Source: an uncultured Anaerotignum sp.
GTDB taxonomy: Bacteria; Bacillota; Clostridia; Lachnospirales; Anaerotignaceae
NCBI RefSeq assembly: GCF_934277605.1
Contig: NZ_CAKQVD010000002.1
Coordinates: 1 to 64,000, forward strand
DNA length: 64,000 nt
Direction of reading: 5' to 3'
Below, piece by piece: positions 8,028 through 16,708 of this stretch; position 1 is the first letter of the stretch, and each line of letters starts with the position of its first letter. A model generated the notes under the pieces. It was not told the origin of the DNA and searched no databases. It was given only the letters and a program-made list of their open reading frames with translations. The position numbers and the translations under genes are program-made.

Positions 8028-8363
8028 ATGAATATCCAGATTTACGGCTCTAAAAAATGCTTTGATACCAAAAAAGCGGAGCGTTATTTCAAAGAACGAA
8101 AAATAAACTATCAATATATTGATTTACACCAATTCGGCATGGCAAAGGCCGTCTTTGAGGCGGCAAAAAAATGTATCGGCGTCGAGGATATGATAAACCG
8201 TAAGGCAAAGGCATACACCAAGCTTTATATGGACTATATCGACGAGGCAAAAAGAGAGCCGACACTCCTGGAGCATCCGGAGCTGTTTGCCACCCCGATT
8301 GTACGCAACGGCAAGGCCTTTACCTTGGGCTTTTGTCCGGAAATTTGGAAAAACTGGGAATAA
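8028..8363 (+). CDS. ArsC/Spx family thioredoxin-fold protein
   Basis: 111-residue protein of the arsenate reductase/Spx/YffB superfamily. It opens with IQIYGSKKCFDTKKAERYF, has the central DLHQFGM strand, and ends with the cis-Pro loop and anion-binding region TPIVRNGKAFTLGFCPEIW. Cys10 is followed by FDT rather than a second cysteine, so it lacks the CxxC redox switch of Spx. As in ArsC or YffB, a single N-terminal cysteine could form a mixed disulfide. Start at the ATG with AAAGGATGG upstream. Followed after 17 bases by a nitrilase-family gene. Whether it reduces arsenate is unknown; no arsenic genes are nearby. Confidence 0.8.
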   Translation: MNIQIYGSKKCFDTKKAERYFKERKINYQYIDLHQFGMAKAVFEAAKKCIGVEDMINRKAKAYTKLYMDYIDEAKREPTLLEHPELFATPIVRNGKAFTLGFCPEIWKNWE

Positions 8364-8380
8364 AAAAGGAGGCACCCTCT

Positions 8381-9181
8381 ATGAGAATTGCATTGGGACA
8401 AATTGATATGGGCTTTGAAGAAAAGGAGAAGGCAATGGCACTTTGCAGTCGCCTGCTGGCAGAGGCAAAAGAAAAAAATGTGGATTTTGTTGTTTTCCCC
8501 GAAATGACGCTGACAGGCTTTACGCTCAACCCCGAAGCCTATGCGGAGGAGCGTGCAAGCAGTCAAACCATGGCATTCTTCCGAGAGGAAGCAAAGAAAA
8601 ACCATGTTGCCATCTGCTATGGCCTGCCTGTGCGGGAAAACGGCGTAAACACAAACCACTGTATCCTTGTGGATGAAAACGGCACAGAGCTTGCGGATTA
8701 TGCAAAAATCCATCCCTTCTCCTTCGGGGCGGAGGCAAAGCATTATGTCGGCGGAGATGCACTCCAGCTCTGCAAAATCAAAGGGGTTCCCGTTTCTCCG
8801 CTGATTTGCTATGATTTGCGTTTCCCCGAGCCATTTCAGATTGCATCCGAGCAGGCGCATATCATCACAGTCATTGCAAGCTGGCCCACCCCACGCAGAG
8901 AGCATTGGATGACTTTGTTAAAGGCTCGTGCCATTGAAAATCAATGCTTTCTCATCGGTGTCAACCGCAGTGGTGAGGGCGGCGGCCTTTCCTATATCGG
9001 CGACAGCATGGTTGTTTCCCCGACAGGAGAGGTGCTTGCACATGTGGAGGGCGGCAACGGGTTGACCATTGCAGACCTTGATTTGAGCGAGGTATCTGCT
9101 TATCGCCAAAGCTTTCCTGTCAAGGCAGACAGAAAGCCTCGCCTGTATCACGCTCTTTGGGAGCAGTATCATTTGAAGTAA
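8381..9181 (+). CDS. Carbon-nitrogen hydrolase (nitrilase superfamily, omega-amidase-like)
   Basis: 266-residue nitrilase-superfamily amidohydrolase. The catalytic Glu-Lys-Cys triad is intact: FPEMTLTGF (Glu), DYAKIHPFSFGAE (Lys) and ICYDLRFPE (Cys). GVNRSGEGGGLSYIGDS is the usual region after the active site. The arrangement and length resemble YafV/Nit2-type omega-amidases that hydrolyse alpha-ketoglutaramate, but substrate cannot be fixed from sequence. Start set at the ATG preceded by AAAAGGAGG; the upstream in-frame extension overlaps the ArsC-like gene and has no ribosome binding site of its own. Probably co-transcribed with the ArsC-like gene. Confidence 0.88.
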   Translation: MRIALGQIDMGFEEKEKAMALCSRLLAEAKEKNVDFVVFPEMTLTGFTLNPEAYAEERASSQTMAFFREEAKKNHVAICYGLPVRENGVNTNHCILVDENGTELADYAKIHPFSFGAEAKHYVGGDALQLCKIKGVPVSPLICYDLRFPEPFQIASEQAHIITVIASWPTPRREHWMTLLKARAIENQCFLIGVNRSGEGGGLSYIGDSMVVSPTGEVLAHVEGGNGLTIADLDLSEVSAYRQSFPVKADRKPRLYHALWEQYHLK

Positions 9182-9220
9182 AAGCAACCGCAGCAATATA
9201 AGGAACGGGAGTATCGTTTT

Positions 9221-10381
9221 ATGAATCAGCAAGCAGCAAGAGATTATCATATCGACAATATCAAGGGAATCTTGATTTTTCTGGTGGTTCTGGGGCATTT
9301 GTTGGGCTATCTGCAAGAAATCCATGCCTCCTTTGCCACAGGCGTGAGAACCTTTATCTATTTTTTTCACATGCCGGGGTTTATTTTCATGTCCGGCTAT
9401 CTGGCAAAGGGCTTTTTGCAAAAGCAGTATAAAGCAGAAAAGCTGCTTTCTTTCGCATGGCTCTATCTCCTGTTCAAGGATTCCATCGAATTGGTGCATT
9501 TCATTTTTGAACGGCGTTATTTTGAGAATGCCTCTCATCCGGCAGTCTGGCTGTTGATTGTTCTGCTGTTCTGCGGCGGCATTTGGCTGCTTTCCTATAC
9601 ATACAGCCATTCCGCCCTTTTCAGAAAGCTGTTCATTTCGGGGGTTTTGGTTTTCTCCCTTTTGAAAATCAATATTCTGACCGTCGGGGCGGCTCCTTGG
9701 TATCTGCTTTCGCTGATTTTGTGGCATCTTGCTCTTTATCTGACCAAAAACATGAAGCCGAAGTATGTTCTGGCAGGGGCAATTTTGCTTGCGGCTGTCA
9801 TCAATTATCAAGAGTCTGTCGGGAAATTTCTAAGCCTTTCCCGCACCCTCAATTTTCTGCCCTTCTTCCTGCTCGGCTATTACATCCGAAAGGAGCAGCT
9901 TGCGGAAATTTTCAATCATCCAAAATGCAAAAGACTTCTTCCTGCCCTCTTTCTTCTTTCTGCATTTTTGATTATTCCCTTCCGGCGTTGGGTACAAAAA
10001 TATTTCGGGGTATTCTTCTTCGGTCTTTCTCCCTATTCCAAGCTGAGCAGCCATCTGTATCCCTTTGCACCTCTGCTTTGTGTGCTTTGGATGGCAGCCG
10101 TCCTGCTCATGCTCCTTGGTTTGTTTATCCTTTGCCCGAAGAAAGAGACCTTCCTTTGTCGGTTCGGAAAAAACACCATCGGCATTTATATTTTGCACCG
10201 TCTGTTTAAGGATTTTCTGATTTTCGGCGGCTTTTACAATCTTCTCAGCACAAATGAGCTGCTTGCCGTTCTGGAGGTTATGGTTGTTTCCCTTTTGCTG
10301 ACCTTCCTGTTCGGAACTGCCTTTTGGGCGAATATCATCAAACGGCTGAGTCAGGTTTCTGTCCGCCGCTTCTATTTGTAA
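9221..10381 (+). CDS. Acyltransferase family 3 membrane protein
   Basis: 386-residue polytopic membrane protein with about ten hydrophobic segments. It matches the acyltransferase-3 (OafA/Fuc4NAc O-acetyltransferase) layout: N-terminal HIDNIKGILIFLVVLGHLL with the conserved His after the first helix, then FFHMPGFIFMSGYLAKGFL, and near the C-terminus GKNTIGIYILHRLFKDF. Such enzymes move acyl groups, often acetyl, to cell-envelope sugars. The ribosome binding site is weak (AGGAACGGGAG). Acceptor is unknown. It begins 39 bases after the amidohydrolase gene and ends at a bidirectional terminator, so it may be the third gene of that operon. Confidence 0.85.
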   Translation: MNQQAARDYHIDNIKGILIFLVVLGHLLGYLQEIHASFATGVRTFIYFFHMPGFIFMSGYLAKGFLQKQYKAEKLLSFAWLYLLFKDSIELVHFIFERRYFENASHPAVWLLIVLLFCGGIWLLSYTYSHSALFRKLFISGVLVFSLLKINILTVGAAPWYLLSLILWHLALYLTKNMKPKYVLAGAILLAAVINYQESVGKFLSLSRTLNFLPFFLLGYYIRKEQLAEIFNHPKCKRLLPALFLLSAFLIIPFRRWVQKYFGVFFFGLSPYSKLSSHLYPFAPLLCVLWMAAVLLMLLGLFILCPKKETFLCRFGKNTIGIYILHRLFKDFLIFGGFYNLLSTNELLAVLEVMVVSLLLTFLFGTAFWANIIKRLSQVSVRRFYL

Positions 10382-10395
10382 TTCCTTTTCTGCCA

Positions 10396-10439
10396 TAAAA
10401 AAACTGTCCAAACTATTTTTTAGAATGGACAGTTTTTTT
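10396..10439. terminator. Bidirectional terminator between acyltransferase and hydrogenase
   Basis: AAAAAAACTGTCC and GGACAGTTTTTTT form a perfect stem around a 17-base loop, with A and T runs on either side. It lies between two convergent genes. Confidence 0.9.
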
Positions 10440-10447
10440 CATTTATT

Positions 10448-12199
10448 TTATTTCATTTCCTCCTGCATAGGCATATTCCATGCCTTATGGTCGGTATGCA
10501 GCAAATGGTGTGCCGTTTCGCTCAAGGGCTCGCCCAAAAATTCCCGATACAATGCCTGCACCTCAGGGTTTTCATGGGAGAAACGCATCGGATTTTCCGC
10601 ATCCAATGTATACAATCTTTCCCCTCTCACGCCGTAAAGCTCCTCATCCGTCACAGAAATGGGCTGGCCGCCGCCGCCGACACAGCCACCGGGACAAGCC
10701 ATGACCTCTACGAAATCATACTGCACCTTGCCCTCCTTCAGCCGTTCAATCAGCCTGCGGGCATTTCCCAAGCCGCTGACAACCGCACAGCGCACAGGAA
10801 TCCCTGCCACCGTATAGGTTGCCTCTCGCAAGCCGGGGCCGGTCCGCACCTCAGAAAAGGCATCGGGTTCGGGGTTCTCGCCTGTCAGCACATAAGCCGC
10901 TGTACGCAGGGCCGCCTCCATTACACCGCCGGTTGCACCGAAAATAACGCCTGCGCCCGTGTGTGTCCCCATCGGAGAATCCAAGGCCTCCTCCTCAATG
11001 AAACGGGGATTCAGGTGGTCTGCACGCATCATGCGTACCAGCTCTCTTGTTGTCAGCACAATGTCCACATCTGCGCCGCTTTCGCCACGCATACTGGGCA
11101 AATCCGCCTCCGCCTTTTTCGCCACGCAGGGCATAACGGAAACGCAGCAGATTTTTTCCGGCTCCACATTCAATTTCTGTGCCAACCATGTTTTTGCCAC
11201 TGCGCCAAACATCTGCTGTGGAGATTTTGCCGTAGAAAGCTGATTTGTCAGCTCAGGATATTGTCCCTTCAAGAAACGCACCCAACCGGGACAGCAGCTT
11301 GTAAACATAGGCCAACGCACCAAGGCACCGCTTTTCAGCCGATGCAAAAACTCGTTGCCCTCCTCCATAATCGTCAAATCCGCCGCAAAGTTGGTGTCAT
11401 ATACATAATCAAAGCCCAAACGGCGCAATGCACCTGCCATGCGCTCCATGGTTGCTTCTTCTCTGCTCAGCCCGAAATATTCGCCCCAAGCGGTACGCAC
11501 CGCAGGCGCCACCTGCACCACAGTGATTTTCTCCTTGTCCGCCAAGGCCGCTCTCGCTCTGCCTGTATCGTCACGCTCTCTCAAGCCGCCTGTCGGGCAA
11601 TGCGTGATGCACTGGCCGCAAAGCGCACAATCCGAATCCTTAATCACACGGTTGCCGGAAACGTCAATCGTTGTACGGCTGCCTGTCCCTGCCAAATCCC
11701 ATATACTCAAGGTCTGCACCTTATCGCAAATCTGGATACAGCGCATACATTTGATACATTTATTCACATCTCTGTATAAAGGGAAGGTCTTTGTCCATGC
11801 ACTGCGCAGGCCGCTTTGCAGCTGTGTTTCAAAGGGAATTTCAAGAATCCCCAAATCATTTGCCACCTCCTGAAGCTGACAATTACCACTGCGCACACAG
11901 GTCGCACATTTGCAGTCATGCTGCGATAAAATCAGCTCCACATTGGTGCGGCGTGTCATTCTGGCACGGGGAGAATTGGTGTAAACCACCATTCCCTCTT
12001 TGACAGGGTTACTGCAAGCCGCAACCATTGCACGCTCGCCTTCCACCTCTACGCAGCAGATACGGCAAGCGGAAATTTCATTGATTCCCTTCAAATAGCA
12101 AAGATGAGGGATTTTAATATTGACTGCCTTCGCCGCCTCCATAATCGTTGTTCCTGCCGGCACCTGCGCAAGCTGTCCATCAATCGTTACTCTTACCAT
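10448..12199 (-). CDS. hydA: [FeFe]-hydrogenase catalytic subunit (HndD/HydA type)
   Basis: 583-residue cytoplasmic hydrogenase interconverting protons and H2. In order: N-terminal [2Fe-2S] domain (CYLKGINEISACRICC), His-Cys3 cluster site (HDCKCATCVRSGNC, residues about 95-107), two [4Fe-4S] sites (CIKCMRCIQIC, CALCGQCITHC), then the H-cluster domain. L1 is TSCCPGW (300-306), L2 MPCVAKKAE (356-364) and L3 MACPGGCVGGGGQP (500-513), all intact, including the second Cys of L1 that relays protons. Its start overlaps the stop of the upstream flavoprotein by 7 bases (ATGGTAA), indicating tight coupling. The short C-terminal tail after L3 is ordinary for the family. By gene context it resembles the hydrogenase group linked to glutamate-synthase-like subunits. 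Confidence 0.95.
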   Translation of the reverse strand: MVRVTIDGQLAQVPAGTTIMEAAKAVNIKIPHLCYLKGINEISACRICCVEVEGERAMVAACSNPVKEGMVVYTNSPRARMTRRTNVELILSQHDCKCATCVRSGNCQLQEVANDLGILEIPFETQLQSGLRSAWTKTFPLYRDVNKCIKCMRCIQICDKVQTLSIWDLAGTGSRTTIDVSGNRVIKDSDCALCGQCITHCPTGGLRERDDTGRARAALADKEKITVVQVAPAVRTAWGEYFGLSREEATMERMAGALRRLGFDYVYDTNFAADLTIMEEGNEFLHRLKSGALVRWPMFTSCCPGWVRFLKGQYPELTNQLSTAKSPQQMFGAVAKTWLAQKLNVEPEKICCVSVMPCVAKKAEADLPSMRGESGADVDIVLTTRELVRMMRADHLNPRFIEEEALDSPMGTHTGAGVIFGATGGVMEAALRTAAYVLTGENPEPDAFSEVRTGPGLREATYTVAGIPVRCAVVSGLGNARRLIERLKEGKVQYDFVEVMACPGGCVGGGGQPISVTDEELYGVRGERLYTLDAENPMRFSHENPEVQALYREFLGEPLSETAHHLLHTDHKAWNMPMQEEMK

Positions 12200-14028
12200 T
12201 CTCCTGTCCTCCCTCCTCTAAAGCTGCCAAAGCCGAAATAATCGCAGCGCAGGCAGCGCTCGGATTCTTGGTCTGCTTCCTTCCTGCTCATGCCCTCCAC
12301 AACCAAATCGAAGTTGCCCTTGCAATCCGGTGTGCAGTGGCTCTTCAAATTCACACGGCCACAGGGGGGTGCATTTGTCAAATGTGCAGAGGGAACCACC
12401 ACATCTGTCTTAATCTTATGCTCAAAGCCAAGGTACGCATCAATATTCGCTGCCGCAACCTTCCCTGCCGCAACCGCACGAATCACTGTTGCCGGGCCGG
12501 AAACAGCATCGCCGCCGGCGAATACATTGTCTACATCCGCAACGGAGCTGGTATCCTCTGCCTGAATCATGCCCTTAAAGGTCTTAATGCCGATTGCCTC
12601 AAAGGGACGTGCATCAATCGCCTGTCCAATCGCAACAATCACATAATCACATTCGATACGGAACTCAGGCACATCCGCAGGAATGGGCTTCGGTCTGCCA
12701 TCCTTGCCGTAAGGCCCGATAATCTGCGGCACAGTCCACAGGGCCGTAGCCTTTCCTTCTGCATCCTTTTCAATGCGGGCAGGTGCCTGCAAGGGCAAAA
12801 TCTGACAGCCCTCTGCCATTGCCTCCTCAATTTCCTCTGCCAAAGCCGTCATATCGTCTACACGGCGGCGATAAACACAGGTAACACTTTCCGCACCCAA
12901 GCGTTTTGCCGTTCTGGTTGCATCCATGGAAACATTGCCGCCGCCAATCACGCAAATTTTCTTGCCTGTAAAATCGGGGGCGTTCTCCTCATCAATGCGA
13001 CGCAAAAGGCTAACCGCACTCACAACATTGATTGCATCCTCGCCCTCAATGCCAAGCTTCTTATCATTGTGCGCACCGATGGAAATATATACGGCGTCAT
13101 AGCTTTTCTGGATATCCTCCATGGAAACATCCTTCCCGATGGAAACATCCGTAATCACTTGAATCCCCGTTGTCAAAATATGTGCAATATCCCGTTCCAA
13201 AACCTCATGCGGCAAACGGTAATCGGGAATCCCATAGCGCAGCATACCGCCCAGCTTGGGACGCTGTTCATAAACCGTAACCTTATGCCCCATCTGCGCC
13301 AAATAATAGGCCGCAGTCAAGCCGCCGGGGCCGCCGCCGATAATGCCGACTGTTTTCCCCGTTGCTTCATATAAAATCTCTGCCGGCTCTGCCTTTGCAT
13401 GATCCACCGCAAAGCGCTTCAAGCCGCAAATGTTGATGGCATCATCCACCATTGCACGACGGCAGTGTGCCTCACAGGGATGCTCACAAACATACGCACA
13501 GGAGGACGGAAACGGGTTATCCTTCCGAATCAGCTTCACAGCCTCCTCATATCTGCCCTCGTTAATCAATGCCACATAGCCCGGCACATCAACGTGTGCA
13601 GGGCAAGCAGAAACACAGGGAACGGGGTAGCTCAAAACAGAAATGCAGCGTCCATGGCGAATATGCTCCTCATAATCCTCACGGAAGCCACGAATCCCCT
13701 TCAAAACCATGTGTGCCGCCTCATAGCCAATCGCACAGCCTGCGGAATCGGCAATAACCTTTGCGGTACGCTCAATCACGTCGATGGTTTCCATGGTTGC
13801 GGTGCGGTCCAACACCTGTTCAATCAGCACCTCAAGCTGACCCAAGCCAATGCGGCAGGGAACACATTTCCCGCAGGTCTGCGCATGGCACAGCCGCAGG
13901 TAGTTCAAGGAAATATCCACCGGACACAGCCCGTAGGCACTCGCACCGATGCGGCGTTCCATATCCTGATGCAAGCCATCCAGAACATTTTGGGCACGCG
14001 CGGGCGTTTCAATAGATAAACGACTCAT
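12193..14028 (-). CDS. NuoF-type FeS domain fused to GltD-like NAD(P)-FAD oxidoreductase
   Basis: 611-residue electron-transfer flavoprotein. Residues about 30-125 match the C-terminal 4Fe-4S domain of NuoF/HydB (TCGKCVPCRIGLGQLEVL), but the FMN/NADH-binding domain of NuoF is absent. Residues about 135-210 form the GltD/DPYD FeS domain (CVSACPAHVDVPGYVALI, CEHPCEAHCRR). Residues about 225-545 are a two-nucleotide oxidoreductase: FAD site GIIGGGPGG (228-236) and NAD(P) site VIGGGNVSMD (360-369). C-terminal cysteines (CTPDC, CLRC) may bind another cluster. It probably passes electrons between NAD(P)H and the hydrogenase, whose gene overlaps it. Start with AAAGGAGG upstream. Cofactor preference and any bifurcation are unknown. 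Confidence 0.88.
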   Translation of the reverse strand: MSRLSIETPARAQNVLDGLHQDMERRIGASAYGLCPVDISLNYLRLCHAQTCGKCVPCRIGLGQLEVLIEQVLDRTATMETIDVIERTAKVIADSAGCAIGYEAAHMVLKGIRGFREDYEEHIRHGRCISVLSYPVPCVSACPAHVDVPGYVALINEGRYEEAVKLIRKDNPFPSSCAYVCEHPCEAHCRRAMVDDAINICGLKRFAVDHAKAEPAEILYEATGKTVGIIGGGPGGLTAAYYLAQMGHKVTVYEQRPKLGGMLRYGIPDYRLPHEVLERDIAHILTTGIQVITDVSIGKDVSMEDIQKSYDAVYISIGAHNDKKLGIEGEDAINVVSAVSLLRRIDEENAPDFTGKKICVIGGGNVSMDATRTAKRLGAESVTCVYRRRVDDMTALAEEIEEAMAEGCQILPLQAPARIEKDAEGKATALWTVPQIIGPYGKDGRPKPIPADVPEFRIECDYVIVAIGQAIDARPFEAIGIKTFKGMIQAEDTSSVADVDNVFAGGDAVSGPATVIRAVAAGKVAAANIDAYLGFEHKIKTDVVVPSAHLTNAPPCGRVNLKSHCTPDCKGNFDLVVEGMSRKEADQESERCLRCDYFGFGSFRGGRTGEW

Positions 14029-14081
14029 AAGTTCCTCCTTTTTTTCTTCCTCTTTTCTCTCAATTCCTTCTCATATTTTTT

Positions 14082-14107
14082 CACCGATGCTCCATTCTTC
14101 ATCGGTG
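14082..14107. promoter_or_regulatory. Inverted repeat upstream of the hydrogenase operon
   Basis: CACCGATG, 10 bases, CATCGGTG: perfect 8-base arms, 54 bases before the flavoprotein start and just after the NCS2 stop. Read leftward it is followed by A rather than T, so it is not a standard terminator. Operator or processing hairpin are both possible. Confidence 0.45.
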
Positions 14108-14114
14108 TAAACTC

Positions 14115-15446
14115 TCATTCTGAAATTTTTTCCACATCCATATTTTTCGGCAAAACCAAATTCAGCACGATGGAAACCACAAAGGCAACCGCCACCACGT
14201 TTGCAGAAAATACAGATTGCACAATTTCCGGAAAAATATGCCACAAATCAATTTCACTTGCGGCGGTAAAGCCAACGCCAACTGCCAAGGACAGTGCCGC
14301 AATGGTCACATTTCTCTGGTTAAAGCCCGCCTTTGCAAGCATTTGCATCCCGCTTGTCATAATCGTGCCAAACATCATAATGGTACAGCCGCCCAAAACG
14401 GATTCGGGCAGGGACGCAAAGAAATTCCCAACCGGCGGCAAAAGTCCTGCCAAAATCATGCAGCCGGCACCTGTCATAATCGTAAATTTATTGACAACCT
14501 TCGTCATTGCCAAAAGCCCGACATTCTGCGAAAAGGATGTCACGGGCGGACAGCCTGCCAAAGAGGAAAGCGTAGACGCATAGCCGTCACACGCCAGAGA
14601 GCCGGAGATTTCCTTGCTCTCAATTTCTCTGTTTAAGCCTGTCGCAACCATCGCTGTGGTGTCCCCGATGGTTTCCGCCGCAGAAACCAAAAAGATAATG
14701 CAAACAGAAAGAATGGGGCCTGCATGAAACTCAGGACGATAGGGCAAAAGCTTCGGCATGGAAAAGAAGCCGCCTGCAAAAATGACAGACAAATCCACCT
14801 TGCCCATAAAAATTGCCACCACATAGCCCACCAGCAAGCCAATCAAAACAGAAAGCTGCTTCAAATATCCCTTTGCAAAGCAGTTCCAGCCAAGGCAAAC
14901 CACCAATGTAATCGTTCCCAGCAGAAGATTCTGTGCAGAGCCGAAATCCTCCGCATAGCCGCCGCCAAAGGACCTTGCGCCCACAGAAAACAGCGACATC
15001 CCGATTGCCGTTACCACAGATGCGGCAACAACCGGTGCAATCAGCTTCCGCCAATATTTTGCCAAAAGTCCCAAAGTGCCTTCAAAAAGTCCGCCGACCA
15101 AAACCGCCCCAATAACCGAGGGGTAGCCATAATTGGCGGCAACCGTACACAAAACCGTCACGAAGGTAAAGCTGACACCCATAACAATCGGCAAACCGGA
15201 GCCAACCTTCCAAATGGGATAAAGCTGAATCAATGTGGCAATCCCCGCAATAAACATTGCATTTTGCAAAAGAAGTGCAATCTCTGCCTGAGAAAGCCCC
15301 CCTGCTGCCGCAATAATGGTAATCGGTGTCAGGTTTGCAACAAACATCGCCAGAATATGCTGCAAGCCAAAGGGAATGGCCTTCAGCAAAGGCACTCTGC
15401 CCTCCAACTGATAAATGTTGTTTACACTACATTCTTTGGAACTCAT
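14115..15446 (-). CDS. NCS2 family nucleobase (xanthine/uracil) permease
   Basis: 443-residue inner membrane transporter with about 12-14 hydrophobic segments. NCS2 features are seen: FGLQHILAMFVANLTPITII near the N-terminus, FLVSAAETIGDTTAMVATG (the TM8 motif with a key Glu), and the TM10 segment GCPPVTSFSQNVGLLAMTKVVNK, close to the family consensus. Probably a proton symporter for xanthine, uric acid or uracil. Start placed at the ATG giving MSSKECS, with GAGGAGG about 14 bases upstream; an in-frame TTG further up lacks a ribosome binding site. No purine riboswitch was found ahead of it. The hydrogenase pair lies 86 bases downstream with no clear promoter, so read-through is possible. Confidence 0.92.
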   Translation of the reverse strand: MSSKECSVNNIYQLEGRVPLLKAIPFGLQHILAMFVANLTPITIIAAAGGLSQAEIALLLQNAMFIAGIATLIQLYPIWKVGSGLPIVMGVSFTFVTVLCTVAANYGYPSVIGAVLVGGLFEGTLGLLAKYWRKLIAPVVAASVVTAIGMSLFSVGARSFGGGYAEDFGSAQNLLLGTITLVVCLGWNCFAKGYLKQLSVLIGLLVGYVVAIFMGKVDLSVIFAGGFFSMPKLLPYRPEFHAGPILSVCIIFLVSAAETIGDTTAMVATGLNREIESKEISGSLACDGYASTLSSLAGCPPVTSFSQNVGLLAMTKVVNKFTIMTGAGCMILAGLLPPVGNFFASLPESVLGGCTIMMFGTIMTSGMQMLAKAGFNQRNVTIAALSLAVGVGFTAASEIDLWHIFPEIVQSVFSANVVAVAFVVSIVLNLVLPKNMDVEKISE

Positions 15447-15538
15447 TTTTCTTTTTCTTCCTCCTCTTTTTCGTTTCCGCAATTCTTTCCAAGGTCAGAC
15501 AGGAAAGCGCATTTTTCTTAAAAAAAATATTGAATAAT

Positions 15539-15568
15539 ATTATAGCATGAAAAATCCTTGCCCTGCAA
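15539..15568 (-). promoter_or_regulatory. Sigma-A promoter of the NCS2 permease gene
   Basis: Minus strand TTGCAG, 18 bases, TATAAT, leaving a leader of roughly 85 bases before the ATG. Confidence 0.6.
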
Positions 15569-15608
15569 ACAAATCCAAGCAATTCTCTATATCTGTGCAC
15601 GAAACACG

Positions 15609-15635
15609 AAAAAAAGTCGCCAAAAGGCAACTTTC
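15609..15635 (-). terminator. Terminator of the FliB-like gene
   Basis: Read leftward: AAAGTTGCC TTTT GGCGACTTTTTTT, a short stem with a T tract immediately after the stop codon at 15637. Confidence 0.85.
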
Positions 15636-15636
15636 T

Positions 15637-16590
15637 TTACCATTCTTCCTGTATTTTGTATAACAAAACCGCAATGTTTTCATCCGAATATTCAATTTCC
15701 GCAGAATATTGTCTTGCGATTTCAACCAAATCTGCCAAGGATACACCGCCCCACAAAACAGCCTGCACCAAGCAAAGCTGACGAATCACGGCATAGCTCA
15801 GCACCGCAAAGGCGGCTCTCCCCTCATATTCCCCATCATCCAGTGCAAAGGGCATCTGCCGATAAAGGAAATAAACCAAAAGCTGTTCAAAGGCAAGCTC
15901 CCACTCTGCCGCATCCAACGCAGGTGCCTGTGCAATTTCCGTCTCCTGCCATTCTCGCAAACGCTCCGTCCAGCCTTTCTCCAAGCGCTCCAGCGCAAGA
16001 TAAACCTCCGCCCATTCCGACCAAGAGCGGTTGAAAATCGTAAGCCCTGCCGCCTGCAAAATATCCACAGCACGCCTTTCTATCGGCTTGGCTCTGTCCT
16101 GCGCAAGCAAAAAAAGCTCCTCACGCCAAGCAAGCAGGGATTCATCTGCCACATCCGGCAGCTCCTTCCCGCCATCATCCTCCAGAATGACAAGCCTTGT
16201 TTTCTCCTTCTTGTTTAAAATGAGTGCCCCTGCCGCTTCACAGCAAAGCCCTAAGCCGATTTCCGTTCTGTCCGCATAAAAATTGCGATAGCGTGGATGG
16301 TCACGGCAAATTTGGCAAAGCGAATCCTCCCCCAAAGCAGTGATAAGGTCACATAAGCCGTTTTTGTTCAAAAAGGGACATCTCTCCTCTACATCCAAAA
16401 GAAACGCCGCCTCCTCCTCTGTCTCCACAATGCCCTTTTGCAAACGCTCCCCCAGCTTCCCTTGGATACTGCGGTAATACGCCAGCTTTTCGGCATCTAT
16501 GGCAATCTCCCATCCAACACAGCAGCTATGCCTGCACCGCTCTGCAATGCAATGAAAATCCGTATAATACTCCGGTGCAATCAATTTCAT
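15637..16590 (-). CDS. FliB-like (flagellin lysine-N-methylase family) cysteine-cluster protein
   Basis: 317-residue protein of the FliB/YkgJ-related family. The cysteine-rich N-terminus carries FHCIAERCRHSCCVGWEIAID, then CPFLNKNGLCDLI and SLCQICRDHPRYRN, the pattern thought to bind an FeS cluster or metal. Salmonella FliB methylates flagellin lysines, but this family is widespread in Clostridia without flagella. No flagellar gene is in the window, so the name should not be read as a function. The C-terminal half is alpha-helical and variable. It is followed by its own terminator and starts 118 bases from the next upstream gene. Confidence 0.8.
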   Translation of the reverse strand: MKLIAPEYYTDFHCIAERCRHSCCVGWEIAIDAEKLAYYRSIQGKLGERLQKGIVETEEEAAFLLDVEERCPFLNKNGLCDLITALGEDSLCQICRDHPRYRNFYADRTEIGLGLCCEAAGALILNKKEKTRLVILEDDGGKELPDVADESLLAWREELFLLAQDRAKPIERRAVDILQAAGLTIFNRSWSEWAEVYLALERLEKGWTERLREWQETEIAQAPALDAAEWELAFEQLLVYFLYRQMPFALDDGEYEGRAAFAVLSYAVIRQLCLVQAVLWGGVSLADLVEIARQYSAEIEYSDENIAVLLYKIQEEW

Positions 16591-16659
16591 GGATATCCCT
16601 CCGTTTTGAATCGTAACATTCTATCATAAAAAACCGAAAAAACGATTGCATCCGCAGAA

Positions 16660-16704
16660 AAAAAGAAAGAGCCATCCGTTCAAAGCGGAAAATAGGTTCC
16701 TCTG
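16660..16704 (-). terminator. Terminator of the C_GCAxxG_C_C family gene
   Basis: Read leftward: AGAGGAACCTATTTTCCG pairs with CGGATGGCTCT, then CTTTCTTTTTTT. The stem has small bulges. Confidence 0.7.
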
Positions 16705-16708
16705 CCAT

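Noticed and set aside
12148..13374. Long antisense open frames, such as 408 codons opposite the flavoprotein and 433 codons opposite enolase (25487-26788)
   Set aside because: They lie fully within well-supported genes on the other strand, have low-complexity Cys/His/Asn-rich translations and no ribosome binding site; they are shadows.
14082..14107. Terminator of the NCS2 gene
   Set aside because: The hairpin is followed by an A run, not a T run, in the leftward direction of transcription.
15447..15636. Possible purine riboswitch before the NCS2 permease
   Set aside because: No TATA..TTTCTAC..CCNNNA core was found; only a sigma-A promoter and a short leader are visible.
15637..16590. Evidence for motility from the FliB-like gene
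   Set aside because: The family is common in non-flagellate Clostridia and no flagellar genes are in the window.
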